A DNA stretch of 64,000 bases from Micromonospora sp. HK10 (GCF_000982955.1 NZ_KQ058881.1:1-64000); one strand, 5' to 3'; shown: positions 42,909 to 51,597, numbered from the stretch's first letter. Made by a program: numbers and translations. The notes: generated from the sequence alone by a model not told the origin.

Positions 42909-43856
42909 TCAGGGGCGGGCGAAGGCGTCCAGCGCGGCGACGACCCGCTCGCCCACGCCGTGCCGGCTGCCGTGCCCGCCGGACTCGACGATCTCCAGGC
43001 GGGCGTCCGGCCAGTCCTGGGTGAGCTGCCAGGCGATGTCCGGCGGGCCGCTGACGTCCAGGCGGCCCTGCACCAGCACGCCCGGGATGCCGGCGAGCCG
43101 GCCGGCGTCGCGCAGCAGCTGCCCGTCCGGCATGAACCCGAGGTTGCTCCAGTAGTGGGTGACGATCCGGACGAACGCCGCGCGGAACACCGGGTCGGCG
43201 TAGCGGGGGTCGGGCTCGAACCCGCCGGCCAGGGAGACGTGCACGTCCTCCCAGTCACACCAGGTGATCTCGGCTCGTTCCCGCACGGCCGGGTCCGGGT
43301 CGTTGACCAGCCGGGCGTACGCGGTGGGCAGGTCGCCGTCGCGGTCGGCGGCGGGTACGCCGTCGCGGAAGCGGGCCCACTCCTGGGGAAAGATCCGACC
43401 CATGTCCCGGGTCACCCAGTCGATCTCGCGGCGGGTGTTGGCGACCACGCTGAACAGCACCAGCGCGCTGACCCGCTCGGGGTGGCGCTGGGCGTAGGCC
43501 AGGGACAGCGAGGAGCCCCACGAGGCGCCGCAGAGCAGCCACCGGTCCACGCCGAGGTGCGCGCGCAGCCGCTCCATGTCGGCCAGCAGGTGGGCGGTGG
43601 TGTTGACGGACAGGTCCACCGCCGGGTCGCTGGCGTGCGGGGTGCTGCGCCCGCAGCCGCGCTGGTCGAACAGGATGATCCGGTAGGCGGCCGGGTCGAA
43701 CAGCCGCCGCCAGGAGGCGGTGGCGCCGGAGCCGGGGCCGCCGTGCACCACGAGGGCGGGGCGACCGTCGGGGTTGCCGCAGGTCTCCCAGTGGATCCGC
43801 TGCCCGTCGCCGACGTCGAGCAGCCCGTGGTCGTACGGCTCGATCGGTGGATACAC
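42909..43856 (-). CDS. pip: prolyl aminopeptidase (alpha/beta hydrolase, S33)
   Basis: This 315-residue enzyme releases N-terminal proline from peptides. It shows the oxyanion region VVHGGPGSG, FDQRGCGRS, the nucleophile serine in GASWGSSLSLAYAQ, an aspartate in VQGRLDVSGP and the histidine in SGGHGS. Length is normal. The GTG at 43856 has GGGAGGGG 7 nt upstream. It diverges from a MarR gene; a palindrome lies between the two starts. Confidence 0.92.
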   Translation of the reverse strand: MYPPIEPYDHGLLDVGDGQRIHWETCGNPDGRPALVVHGGPGSGATASWRRLFDPAAYRIILFDQRGCGRSTPHASDPAVDLSVNTTAHLLADMERLRAHLGVDRWLLCGASWGSSLSLAYAQRHPERVSALVLFSVVANTRREIDWVTRDMGRIFPQEWARFRDGVPAADRDGDLPTAYARLVNDPDPAVRERAEITWCDWEDVHVSLAGGFEPDPRYADPVFRAAFVRIVTHYWSNLGFMPDGQLLRDAGRLAGIPGVLVQGRLDVSGPPDIAWQLTQDWPDARLEIVESGGHGSRHGVGERVVAALDAFARP

Positions 43857-43881
43857 GCGGTTCCCCTCCCACGCCGGATAC

Positions 43882-43898
43882 AACAGCGCTGTTACATT
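43882..43898. promoter_or_regulatory. palindromic operator and -10 between pip and the MarR gene
   Basis: AACAGCGCTGTT (43882-43893) is a perfect 12-bp palindrome and runs into TACATT (43893-43898), which ends 6 nt before the MarR GTG at 43905. The MarR protein probably represses its own gene and pip from here. Confidence 0.6.
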
Positions 43899-43904
43899 AG
43901 CAGG

Positions 43905-44435
43905 GTGAGCACCGCACCCGACCGCGAGGCGCTCGGCACCCTGCTGCGCCACGTCCTGGAACTGCTCGACGCCGACGTCGCCGCCGTCTACACCGACCTG
44001 GACCTCGCCGACTACCGGCCCCGCTACTCGCCGCTGGTGCGGGTGCTGCTCACCGACGGGCCGCTGCCCATCCGCGACCTGGCCGCCCGGGTCGGCGTCA
44101 CCCACTCCGCGGCCAGCCAGACCGCCGCCCAGATGAACCGCGCCGGCCTGGTCACCCTCGCCCCCGGCGCGGACGCCCGCCAACGCATCGTCACCCTCAC
44201 CCCACGCGCGCACGCGCTGCGACCCGTCATCGAGGCCGAATGGGCGGCCACCAGCACCGCCATGCGGCAGCTCGACGCCGAACTGCCCGTACCCCTGGCC
44301 GACGAGCTGTACGCGGTGCTCGCCGCGCTGCGCCGCCGTCCGCTGCGCGACCGGATCGCCGACACCGGCCTGGCGCCGGCCGCGCCGCCAGCGGAAGACC
44401 GCCGCCCGCCGGCCAGGGGCGACGTCAGCGGCTGA
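43905..44435 (+). CDS. MarR-family transcriptional regulator
   Basis: This 176-residue protein has a MarR winged helix (LPIRDLAARVGVTHSAASQTAAQMNRAGLVTL, wing GADARQRIVTLT) and flanking dimer helices, ending in a proline-rich tail. It appears leaderless from TACATT. The palindrome in the divergent promoter is its likely operator and pip its likely target. The ligand is not known. Confidence 0.85.
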   Translation: MSTAPDREALGTLLRHVLELLDADVAAVYTDLDLADYRPRYSPLVRVLLTDGPLPIRDLAARVGVTHSAASQTAAQMNRAGLVTLAPGADARQRIVTLTPRAHALRPVIEAEWAATSTAMRQLDAELPVPLADELYAVLAALRRRPLRDRIADTGLAPAAPPAEDRRPPARGDVSG

Positions 44436-44475
44436 GCCGCTGCCAGCGCCGCACCGCCAGGGACAACCGGGTCGG

Positions 44476-44481
44476 TACAGT
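44476..44481 (+). promoter_or_regulatory. -10 hexamer, leaderless TetR gene
   Basis: TACAGT ends 6 nt before the GTG at 44488, with no Shine-Dalgarno. Confidence 0.55.
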
Positions 44482-44487
44482 CGGCGC

Positions 44488-45252
44488 GTGACCACGGAGT
44501 ACAGCGGCACCGGCGACCCCGCCCGCAGCCTCGCCCTGCTCTGGCGCACCCGCGACAAGCCCAGCCGCAAGGGCGGCGACCTGTCCGTGGGCCGGATCGT
44601 GCACACCGCCATCGAACTCGCCGACGCCGAGGGCCTGACCGCGCTGTCCATGCGCCGCGTCGCCGAACGCCTCGGCGCCGGCACCATGAGCCTCTACACC
44701 CACGTACCCGGCAAGGGCGAACTGCTCGACCTCATGCTCGACACCGTCTACGGCGAGACCGCCCGCCCCGACGACGTGCCCGGCGGCTGGCGCGGCCGCC
44801 TCGAACTGGTCGCCCGGGAAAACCACGCGCTGTACCTGCGCCACCCGTGGCTGCTGCAGGTCGCCACCACCCGCCCCCCGCTGGGCCCGAACCTCATCGC
44901 CAAGTACGAGTACGAACTACGCGCCGTCGACGGCATCGGCCTGACCGACCTGGAAATGGACGCCGTGGTCACCCTCGTCGACAACTACGTGCACGGCGCC
45001 GTACGCGCCGCCGTCGAAATGGCCCAGGCCGCCCAACAGACCGGCCTGACCGACCAGCAGTGGTGGCACGCCCACGCCCCCTACCTCGAGCGGGCCCTCG
45101 ACGCCCGGCGATTCCCCCTGGCCGCCCGCGTCGGCACCGCCGCCGGCGAGGAGTACCAGGCCGCCGCCGACCCGCAGCGGGCCTTCGAGTTCGGGCTGGC
45201 CCGCCTCCTCGACGGCGTACAGACGCTGATCGGACAGCGCCACGCCGGCTGA
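44488..45252 (+). CDS. TetR/AcrR-family regulator with TetR-type C-terminal domain
   Basis: This 254-residue repressor has an N-terminal helix-turn-helix (IVHTAIELADAEGLTALSMRR, then GAGTMSLYTHVPGKGELLDLML). Its large ligand-binding domain resembles the tetracycline-repressor C-terminal family. Such proteins often control efflux pumps; no pump lies next to it, so the target is unknown. Leaderless start at 44488. Confidence 0.87.
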   Translation: MTTEYSGTGDPARSLALLWRTRDKPSRKGGDLSVGRIVHTAIELADAEGLTALSMRRVAERLGAGTMSLYTHVPGKGELLDLMLDTVYGETARPDDVPGGWRGRLELVARENHALYLRHPWLLQVATTRPPLGPNLIAKYEYELRAVDGIGLTDLEMDAVVTLVDNYVHGAVRAAVEMAQAAQQTGLTDQQWWHAHAPYLERALDARRFPLAARVGTAAGEEYQAAADPQRAFEFGLARLLDGVQTLIGQRHAG

Positions 45253-45289
45253 CCCACCGGTGCACACCCCACCCCGGGTAACGGACGGA

Positions 45290-45295
45290 TAGCCT
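45290..45295 (+). promoter_or_regulatory. -10 hexamer, leaderless def
   Basis: TAGCCT ends 7 nt before the ATG at 45303. No Shine-Dalgarno is present. Confidence 0.5.
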
Positions 45296-45302
45296 TCCGG
45301 GC

Positions 45303-45812
45303 ATGACTATGCGCCCGATCCGGATCATCGGCGACCCCGTGCTGCGTACCCCCAGCGAACCGGTGACCAGCTTCGACGCCGACCTGCGCGCCCTGGTCCA
45401 GGACCTGATGGACACCCTGCTCGGCGCGCCCGGCCGCGCCGGAGTGGCCGCCCCACAGATCGGGGTCAACGCCCAGGTGTTCGTCTACGACGCCGACGGC
45501 CACCGCGGCCACATGATCAACCCGACCCTGGAGCTGTCCGACGAACTCCAGGACGACGACGAGGGCTGCCTGTCCATCCCCGGCCTGTACTTCCCGACCC
45601 CCCGCGCCCTGCAGGCCACCGCGCACGGCTTCGACCAGCACGGCGAACCGCTGACCATCTCCGGCCGCGGCTTCCTGGCCCGCGCCCTGCAACACGAGAC
45701 CGACCACCTGCACGGCCGCCTCTACGTCGACACCCTGCGCGGCGACACCCGCCGCCGGGCGCTGCGGGAGATCCGCGCCGGCCGGTTCCACTCGCCCAAC
45801 CGCACCCCGTGA
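45303..45812 (+). CDS. def: peptide deformylase
   Basis: This 169-residue metalloenzyme removes the formyl group from nascent N-terminal methionine. All three motifs are intact: GVAAPQIG, EGCLSIP and QHETDHLHG (the HExxH-type metal site). It is not next to fmt, so it may be a second, dispersed deformylase. Leaderless from a TAGCCT 7 nt upstream. Confidence 0.95.
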   Translation: MTMRPIRIIGDPVLRTPSEPVTSFDADLRALVQDLMDTLLGAPGRAGVAAPQIGVNAQVFVYDADGHRGHMINPTLELSDELQDDDEGCLSIPGLYFPTPRALQATAHGFDQHGEPLTISGRGFLARALQHETDHLHGRLYVDTLRGDTRRRALREIRAGRFHSPNRTP

Positions 45813-45814
45813 CC

Positions 45815-45860
45815 CCTCGGGCCGGGGGACACCGGCGCCCCGGCCACCCCCAGCCCGAGG
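45815..45860. terminator. convergent terminator hairpin
   Basis: CCTCGGGC (45815-45822) pairs with GCCCGAGG (45853-45860), extended inward by GGGGG/CCCCC after one mismatch. It lies between the deformylase and GNAT genes, which converge. Confidence 0.6.
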
Positions 45861-45902
45861 ATCACCTCACCTGTCTCCCGGCCGCACCCGCGAGCCAGGC
45901 CG

Positions 45903-46676
45903 TCACGGCCGGCGACGCAGCCCGCACTCGATGAACTCGGCGACCCGGGTGAAACCCAGCCGCTCGTACAGACGCACCGCGGCGAGGTTGTCGGCCCGCA
46001 CGTTGAGGGTGACATGGTCGACCGTGTCGGCCAGCCGGGCGCACAGCGCGGCCACCGCACCGGCGGCCAGGCCCCGGCCGCGCGACCGCGGATGGGTGGT
46101 GACATTGCCCAGCGCAGCCACCCGCCACGTCGGCGACCACACGTGCACCCCGGCGACGGCCACCAGCTCACCGCCGTCGTCGACACCCACGTACTGGCCG
46201 GTGTCCACCATCCGCGGATCGAACCAGTTGTCCGGGTAGGCGACGGCGTACAGGTCACGCAGCGCCGGCAGGTCGTCGCGGTCCAGCGGCCGCCCGACCG
46301 GGCAGGTCCGGCCCAGCCGGGCCGGGTCGGTCAACGCCATCCGGTGGTGCGCGGCCACGTCGGACAGCTCGTACCAGCGGGCCACCGTGGCGTCCAAACC
46401 GGGGGACAGGTGCGCCCACAGCCGGGCCGGCAGCACCGGCGCCAGCTCGGTCACCAGCGCCGCCAGCTCACCGGTGCGCTCCGGCGGGGCGAACGCCAGC
46501 AGCGTCGGCAGGTCGACACCGTGGTAGAGCAGCGCCACCTCGTCCCCACGGCGGAACCACGACGTGTACGGCCAGAAGAAGTCGTCCAGATCGCCCAACT
46601 GGTAGGCGTGCAGGACCGGATCGCGGCTCAGCAGCTCAGCCAGGACCGCCCGGTCGTGTTCGGCGCGTACGGGCAC
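45903..46676 (-). CDS. GNAT-family N-acetyltransferase
   Basis: This 257-residue protein has an N-terminal acetyltransferase-like domain and a canonical GNAT core at the C-terminus. The core contains LGNVTTHPRSRGRGLAAGAVAAL (acetyl-CoA pyrophosphate loop) and NVRADNLAAVRLYERLGF. Substrate unknown. The GTG at 46676 is chosen; GATCAT lies 6 nt upstream within a dyad, suggesting leaderless and regulated expression. Confidence 0.85.
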   Translation of the reverse strand: MPVRAEHDRAVLAELLSRDPVLHAYQLGDLDDFFWPYTSWFRRGDEVALLYHGVDLPTLLAFAPPERTGELAALVTELAPVLPARLWAHLSPGLDATVARWYELSDVAAHHRMALTDPARLGRTCPVGRPLDRDDLPALRDLYAVAYPDNWFDPRMVDTGQYVGVDDGGELVAVAGVHVWSPTWRVAALGNVTTHPRSRGRGLAAGAVAALCARLADTVDHVTLNVRADNLAAVRLYERLGFTRVAEFIECGLRRRP

Positions 46677-46684
46677 CCGACGAT

Positions 46685-46700
46685 GATCACACAGGTGATC
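46685..46700. promoter_or_regulatory. 6-4-6 dyad at the GNAT promoter
   Basis: GATCAC (46685-46690) and GTGATC (46695-46700) form a perfect dyad around ACAG. It overlaps the putative -10 of the GNAT gene and lies 14 bp past the stop of the upstream exporter gene. Confidence 0.45.
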
Positions 46701-46713
46701 GACCCGCCCCGTC

Positions 46714-47487
46714 TCAGCCCGCCAACCACTGGTCGTAGCCCAACTTGGCCACCAGCGCCGCCACCACCACCAGCAGCACCACCCGCACGAAACCCGAACC
46801 CCGCCGCAACGCCATCCGCGCGCCCACCGCCGCCCCCGCCACGTTGCACACCGCCATCGCCGCCCCCAGCAGCCACCACACGTGCCCCGTCGCCGCGAAC
46901 ACCACCAGCGCACCCAGATTCGTACCCGCGTTGACCACCTTCGCCATCGCCGAGGCGTGCACGAAATCCGCCCCCACCAACGCGGTGAACGCCAACACCA
47001 GGAACGTGCCGGTGCCCGGACCGATCAACCCGTCATACAGGGCGATACCCAACCCGGCCACCGCCACCGCCACGCCCACCCGCGCCGCCGTACGCCGGTG
47101 CGGCCGCGCCACCACCCCCAACCGCGGCCGGGTCAACACGAACACCGCCACCGACAGCAACACCACCAACACCACCGGCCGGTACGCACCCGCCGGAACC
47201 GCCCCCGCCAACGCCGCACCCAACCCCGCCGTCAGCACCGCCAACCCCGCCGACGGCCCGGCCACCGACCAATCCAACTTCGTCCGCCGCGCATACGTCA
47301 CCGCCGCCGTCGACGTACCGAAGATCGCCGCCAGCTTGTTCGTGCCCAACGCCGTGGCCACCGGCACCCCCGGCGCGGCCACCAGCAACGCCGGCAGCAA
47401 CAACAACCCGCCACCACCGACCACGGCATCCACCCAGCCCGCCAGGGCAGCCGCGGTCAACAGGGTGGTCAACGACAGAGGATCCAC
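46714..47487 (-). CDS. TSUP-family (TauE/SafE-like) membrane transporter
   Basis: This 257-residue protein has about eight hydrophobic helices with the family's N-terminal GWVDAVVGGGGLLLLPALL, TALGTNKLAAIFGT and the repeat-half motif YDGLIGPGTGTFLVLAF. TSUP members move sulfite, sulfonates or related organosulfur anions, or are uncharacterised. The GTG at 47487 is the best start. It is 37 bp upstream of the GNAT gene on the same strand. Confidence 0.87.
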   Translation of the reverse strand: MDPLSLTTLLTAAALAGWVDAVVGGGGLLLLPALLVAAPGVPVATALGTNKLAAIFGTSTAAVTYARRTKLDWSVAGPSAGLAVLTAGLGAALAGAVPAGAYRPVVLVVLLSVAVFVLTRPRLGVVARPHRRTAARVGVAVAVAGLGIALYDGLIGPGTGTFLVLAFTALVGADFVHASAMAKVVNAGTNLGALVVFAATGHVWWLLGAAMAVCNVAGAAVGARMALRRGSGFVRVVLLVVVAALVAKLGYDQWLAG

Positions 47488-47572
47488 GGGCCGCCATTCT
47501 GCCCACCGAACCGGCCCCACCGAGCCGCCCTGTGGCCAGCCTCACCGCCCCCCACCAGGACGGCGACCCCAC

Positions 47573-47659
47573 TCACCAGCGACGCCGGCGCCGCAACCAC
47601 AGGCCCAACCACGCCACCACCACGAACACCAGCATCGAACAGACCAGCGCCTTCAACAC
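47573..47659 (-). CDS. 28-residue single-span membrane peptide
   Basis: A GTG-initiated frame encodes a hydrophobic span (LKALVCSMLVFVVVAWLGLW) followed by RRRRRW and a TGA. The compact hydrophobic-then-basic layout and a CAGGCT 6 nt before the GTG (leaderless spacing) support it. It diverges from the EEP-family gene starting at 47695. Function unknown; too short for most annotation pipelines. Confidence 0.5.
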   Translation of the reverse strand: MLKALVCSMLVFVVVAWLGLWLRRRRRW

Positions 47660-47682
47660 CCGGCAAGCCTGCCACAGCGACG

Positions 47683-47688
47683 TAGGGT
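47683..47688 (+). promoter_or_regulatory. -10 hexamer, leaderless EEP gene
   Basis: TAGGGT ends 6 nt before the GTG at 47695. No Shine-Dalgarno. Confidence 0.55.
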
Positions 47689-47694
47689 GTCCAG

Positions 47695-48474
47695 GTGCGC
47701 CTGGCCACCTTCAACCTGCTGCACGGCCGCTCCCTCACCGACGGGCTCGTCGACCCCGACCGGCTCACCGCCGCCGTCACCGCCCTCGACGCCGACGTCC
47801 TCGCCCTGCAGGAAGTCGACCGCGACCAGTCCCGCAGCGGCAACCTCGACCTCACCGCCATCGCCGCCCGCGCCCTCGACGCCCCCGAACACCGCTTCGC
47901 CGCCGCCGTCGTCGGCACCCCCGGCGAACGGTTCCGCCCCCTCACCCACGACGACGACGGACACGGCGAACCCCTCTACGGCGTCGGCCTGATCAGCCGC
48001 CACCCCGTACGCACCTGGCAGGTCACCCGACTGCGCCCCGCCCCGGTCCGCTCACCGATCTACGCCCCCGGCCCCGGCGGCGGACTCGTCCTGCTACGCG
48101 ACGAACCCCGCGTCGTCCTCGCCGCCGTGCTCGACACCCCACACGGCCCACTCACCGTCGCCGCCACCCACCTGTCCTTCGTCCCCGGCTGGAACATGCT
48201 GCAACTACGCCGCGTCGTCCGCGCCCTGCGCGCCCTACCCGCCCCCCGCATCCTCCTCGGCGACCTCAACCTCCCCGCCGGCGCCGCCCGCCTGCTCACC
48301 GGCTGGCGGCCGCTCGGTCGCCGCCCCACCTACCCCGCCGGACAGCCCCGCGTCCAACTCGACCACGTCCTCGCCGACCGGCGCGGCCTCGACCGGCTAC
48401 CACCCGTCACCGCCGTACACACCCCGCTGTCGACCATCTCCGACCACCGGCCCCTCATCGTCGACCTCGGCTGA
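47695..48474 (+). CDS. endonuclease/exonuclease/phosphatase-family hydrolase
   Basis: This 259-residue enzyme shows the EEP fold motifs in order: ATFNLLHG, LALQEVDRDQ (catalytic glutamate), GLISRHPV, ATHLSFVPG, LLGDLNLPA (Asp and Asn) and STISDHRPL (Asp-His at the end). Substrate may be phospholipid head groups, nucleotides or DNA. No signal peptide. Leaderless start. Confidence 0.9.
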   Translation: MRLATFNLLHGRSLTDGLVDPDRLTAAVTALDADVLALQEVDRDQSRSGNLDLTAIAARALDAPEHRFAAAVVGTPGERFRPLTHDDDGHGEPLYGVGLISRHPVRTWQVTRLRPAPVRSPIYAPGPGGGLVLLRDEPRVVLAAVLDTPHGPLTVAATHLSFVPGWNMLQLRRVVRALRALPAPRILLGDLNLPAGAARLLTGWRPLGRRPTYPAGQPRVQLDHVLADRRGLDRLPPVTAVHTPLSTISDHRPLIVDLG

Positions 48475-48524
48475 CCGCCGGCACCACGGAACCCACCCGC
48501 CGCGGGCCCTGCGGCCGGGCCACC

Positions 48525-49403
48525 TCACCCCAACCCGGACGCCCGCTGCGCCGCCCGCACCGCGTTACGGAACAGCATCGCCACCGTCGTCGGACCCACC
48601 CCACCGACCCGCGGCGTGATCGCCCCCGCCACCTCGGCGCACGACTCGTCCACGTCCGGCAACAACCGCCGCCCCTCGTACCGCACCCCACCACCGACCA
48701 CCACCGCACCCGGACGCACATGCTCCGGCTGGATGATCCCCGGCACCCCCGCCGCCGCGATCAGGATCTCCGCCCGCCGCGTGTACCGCGACCAGTCCGC
48801 CACCCCGGTGTGCACCACCGTCACCGCGGCGTTCGCCGTCGGCCGCTTCTGCGCCAACAACATCGCCAACGGCCGACCCAACGTGGCACCCCGACCCAGG
48901 ATCACCACCTCACGCCCCGACACCGGCACCCCGTGAAACGCCAACAACGCCTCGATCCCCGCCGGCGTACACGGCAACGGACCCGGCAGCCCCAACGCCA
49001 GACGCCCCATGTTCACCGGATGCATCCCGTCGACGTCCTTGTCCGGATCCAGCACCGCCAACGCCCGGTCATAATCCAGGTGCCCCGGAATCGGATACTG
49101 CACCAACACCCCGTGCACACCCTTGTCCGCGTTGAAATCCTCCAGCACCGCGTGCAGATCCGCCTGCGACGCCGACCCCGACAGGTGCACATGCGGCGAC
49201 GCGAACCCCAACTCGGCCGCCTGCCGCTGCTTGATCCGGATGTACCCGGCGCTCGCGTCGTCGTCACCGACCAGCACCGTCGCCAGCGCCGGCGTCACCC
49301 CCGACGCCCGCAACCCGGCCACCGCCTCCGCGACCTCCGCCAACACCCGCTCCGCCACCGGCCCACCCGGCAACAACCGAGCCGTCGTACCCGAAGAAGA
49401 CAT
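48525..49403 (-). CDS. folD: methylenetetrahydrofolate dehydrogenase / cyclohydrolase
   Basis: This 292-residue bifunctional enzyme interconverts 5,10-methylene- and 10-formyl-tetrahydrofolate with NADP. It has the catalytic Tyr and Lys of GYIRIKQRQA, VQYPIPGH, DKDVDGMHPVN, PCTPAGIEALL and the cofactor motif ILGRGATLGRPLAMLL. FolD supplies formyl-THF and uses methylene-THF, the product of glycine cleavage. The ATG at 49403 is preceded by GGGGGGTG. Confidence 0.93.
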   Translation of the reverse strand: MSSSGTTARLLPGGPVAERVLAEVAEAVAGLRASGVTPALATVLVGDDDASAGYIRIKQRQAAELGFASPHVHLSGSASQADLHAVLEDFNADKGVHGVLVQYPIPGHLDYDRALAVLDPDKDVDGMHPVNMGRLALGLPGPLPCTPAGIEALLAFHGVPVSGREVVILGRGATLGRPLAMLLAQKRPTANAAVTVVHTGVADWSRYTRRAEILIAAAGVPGIIQPEHVRPGAVVVGGGVRYEGRRLLPDVDESCAEVAGAITPRVGGVGPTTVAMLFRNAVRAAQRASGLG

Positions 49404-49494
49404 GCCACACCCCCCGCGGAGGCCCAGGCGGTCGACCCCCACGACGAGCTCCCCGATGGTTGCTGCCATCCCCGTGCCGCCAGTCGCGTCGCCC

Positions 49495-50523
49495 TCAGCC
49501 TGCCACAGCCCGCCGCGCCACCGCATCCGCCACCGCCTGCCACCGCGGCAACGCCCCCAGCAGCGCATCCGCCCGCCGCCGCCGCGCCACCGCCGATCCC
49601 ACCCCCAGATCCGCCACCGCCGCCGCGAACCGCGCCCGCAACACCCGCTCCCGCCCCGGCGCCACCGCCGCCAACACCGCATGACACCGCGCGTACGTCA
49701 CCACGATCCAGAACATCGCCTCCCGGTGCGCGCCCGCACCGATCAACTCCGCGCTGCCGTCCACCACCACCGGCCGCCCCGCCGCACTCAGATCCGCCCG
49801 GAACGCGAACCCGGTACCCGCCGCCACCCGCGCCGCCTCGTCGAACGTGCCCGCCAACCCCGCCAGATGCTCCCGCACCCGACCCGCACCCATCCCGCCG
49901 CCGTCCAGCGACGCCAGCAACTCCTCGTACCGGTCGGCGAACCCGTACCCGGACAGCACCTCCCGCGCCACCACGTACCGCCGCCGCACCGTCGGATCCC
50001 GCAACCCCGCCACCACCGGCAGCAACGCCACCACCGACGTCGGGAACACCCACCCCAACACCTGCTCGTGCAACGGCCCGTCGCCGTCCAGCCGGGCCAA
50101 CCCCTCCTCGACGCGCCGCCGCACCCCGGCCACCCGCCGCCGCACCCACACCGGATCCGCGAAACCCGCCGCCACCCGCTCCCGCAGCGCCGCCAGCCGG
50201 CCCGTCGGATCCACGATCACCGCATCGGTACGGAAGAACGGCGCGAACACCCACGACCCCAGCACGTCCTGCGGCGAGCCCAGCTCCGCCCAGCCGATCG
50301 TACTGACCTCCAGCAGCACCCCCCGATGCCGGAACTTGCCCAGCTTCCCGCCGGGGGCCGCCCGCACCAGCAACACGTCCACATCCGACGACTCCGGCAA
50401 CACCGCGTCAGCCGGCAGACCCACCGTCGAACCGCTGAAGAACGCCCCCTCGATCCCGCCGTCCCGGCGAGCCTGCTCCCGCACCCAGTCGACCGCCACC
50501 GCCCGCGCCTCACCGACCCGCAT
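49495..50523 (-). CDS. nucleotidyltransferase-domain protein
   Basis: This 342-residue protein has the nucleotidyltransferase active-site pattern GAFFSGSTVG followed by SSDVDVLLV, with the two aspartates two residues apart. A long helical C-terminal half (EQVLGWVFPTSVVALLPVV, RRRYVVAREVL) could hold the substrate. This resembles aminoglycoside or small-molecule nucleotidyltransferases, but no specific family is assignable. CAGGAT lies 6 nt before the ATG (leaderless spacing). Confidence 0.75.
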   Translation of the reverse strand: MRVGEARAVAVDWVREQARRDGGIEGAFFSGSTVGLPADAVLPESSDVDVLLVRAAPGGKLGKFRHRGVLLEVSTIGWAELGSPQDVLGSWVFAPFFRTDAVIVDPTGRLAALRERVAAGFADPVWVRRRVAGVRRRVEEGLARLDGDGPLHEQVLGWVFPTSVVALLPVVAGLRDPTVRRRYVVAREVLSGYGFADRYEELLASLDGGGMGAGRVREHLAGLAGTFDEAARVAAGTGFAFRADLSAAGRPVVVDGSAELIGAGAHREAMFWIVVTYARCHAVLAAVAPGRERVLRARFAAAVADLGVGSAVARRRRADALLGALPRWQAVADAVARRAVAG

Positions 50524-50583
50524 CCACCCATCCTGCCCGCCCCGGCGGCACCCGCGACGCCACCGTCCGCGTGCCGCCTCCGC

Positions 50584-51588
50584 TCACCCGCCGCTCAGCA
50601 CGTTCGCCAGCGCCTGGTTGGTCCGGTTCGACCGCACCGCCGCGCGCTGCTGACCCGCCGTCACCTCGATGTACGTCTGCGACGACGCCAACGACGCGTG
50701 CCCCAGCAACCGCATGATCTCCGCCGCGCTCGCCCCGTCCTCGGCCAACCGGGTCGCGAAGGTGTGCCGCAACGCGTGCAGCCGCGCCCCCTTCGGCACC
50801 CGGTCACCGATGCCCGCCCGCCGGAAGCACGACTCCACCAGGTACTGCAGGCCACCGCGGCGCAGCGGCGCACCCCGCCGGTCCACCAGCAACGCCGAGT
50901 CCGGGCGTACGCTGCGCGCCCCGAAGCGCCGCCGCCGACTGTCCAGGTAGTCCACCAGCACCCGGTCGACCGCGGCCTCGATCGGCACCGTACGCGGACG
51001 CCCGCCCTTGCCCGCCACGTCCACCCGCCGCTCACCGTCCCGGCCGGCCACCGACGCCACCCGCAGCGCCAACAGCTCCGACAGGCGCAGCCCGGCGCAG
51101 AGCGCCAGGGCCAGCACCGCGAGGTCCCGCTCCGGCCACGGGTCACGCTGCCGGCCCCGCTCGCGCGCCACGGCGGCGAGCAGCTCCTCCGGCGTGTCCT
51201 CACCGCGCAGCGGCTTCGGGCGGGGGAGCGGAGCGCGTGGCCGGCCGACCGCCGGCATCGGATTCCCCGGTACGACGCCCTCGGCGACCAGGAACGTGAA
51301 GAAGCTGTTCCACGTGGACCAGGCGCGGTGCACGGAGGCGGTGGCGCGGGGCGCGGCGAACCGCGCGAACGCCCGCCGCATGACCTGGGGGGAGAGGGTG
51401 GAGATCGGCACCCGGCCGATGGGGAGGGGAGTGGTGCCGTCCGGGCCGGTCAGCGCCGCGACGATCGTCAGGTCCCGCCGGTAGGCCGCGAGGGTGTGGG
51501 GGGAGGGCTTGCGGGTGGCCCGGTCGGTCAGGAACTCCTCGATCAACCTGGCTACCGACCCGTCCGCAATATCGTGCATAAGGGACAT
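50584..51588 (-). CDS. tyrosine recombinase / integrase
   Basis: This 334-residue XerC/D-type recombinase has an N-terminal SAM-like core-binding domain (VARLIEEFLTDRATRKPSPHTLAAYRRDL split by its loop). The catalytic domain carries arginine in GLRLSELLAL, HALRH, LGHASLASSQ and the tyrosine nucleophile in TYIEV. All five catalytic positions look intact. The ATG sits inside a 10-6-10 palindrome. The protein could act on that site or be autoregulated by it. It is next to a broken gene, which suggests a small mobile unit. Confidence 0.88.
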   Translation of the reverse strand: MSLMHDIADGSVARLIEEFLTDRATRKPSPHTLAAYRRDLTIVAALTGPDGTTPLPIGRVPISTLSPQVMRRAFARFAAPRATASVHRAWSTWNSFFTFLVAEGVVPGNPMPAVGRPRAPLPRPKPLRGEDTPEELLAAVARERGRQRDPWPERDLAVLALALCAGLRLSELLALRVASVAGRDGERRVDVAGKGGRPRTVPIEAAVDRVLVDYLDSRRRRFGARSVRPDSALLVDRRGAPLRRGGLQYLVESCFRRAGIGDRVPKGARLHALRHTFATRLAEDGASAAEIMRLLGHASLASSQTYIEVTAGQQRAAVRSNRTNQALANVLSGG

Positions 51589-51597
51589 TATGCACGA
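51572..51597. repeat. 10-6-10 palindrome at the recombinase start (candidate core or operator site)
   Basis: Arms TCGTGCATAA (51572-51581) and TTATGCACGA (51588-51597) are perfect inverted copies around GGGACA. This arm-spacer-arm geometry is like the core sites of tyrosine recombinases. It is notably AT-rich for this genome and contains the recombinase start codon. Confidence 0.7.
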
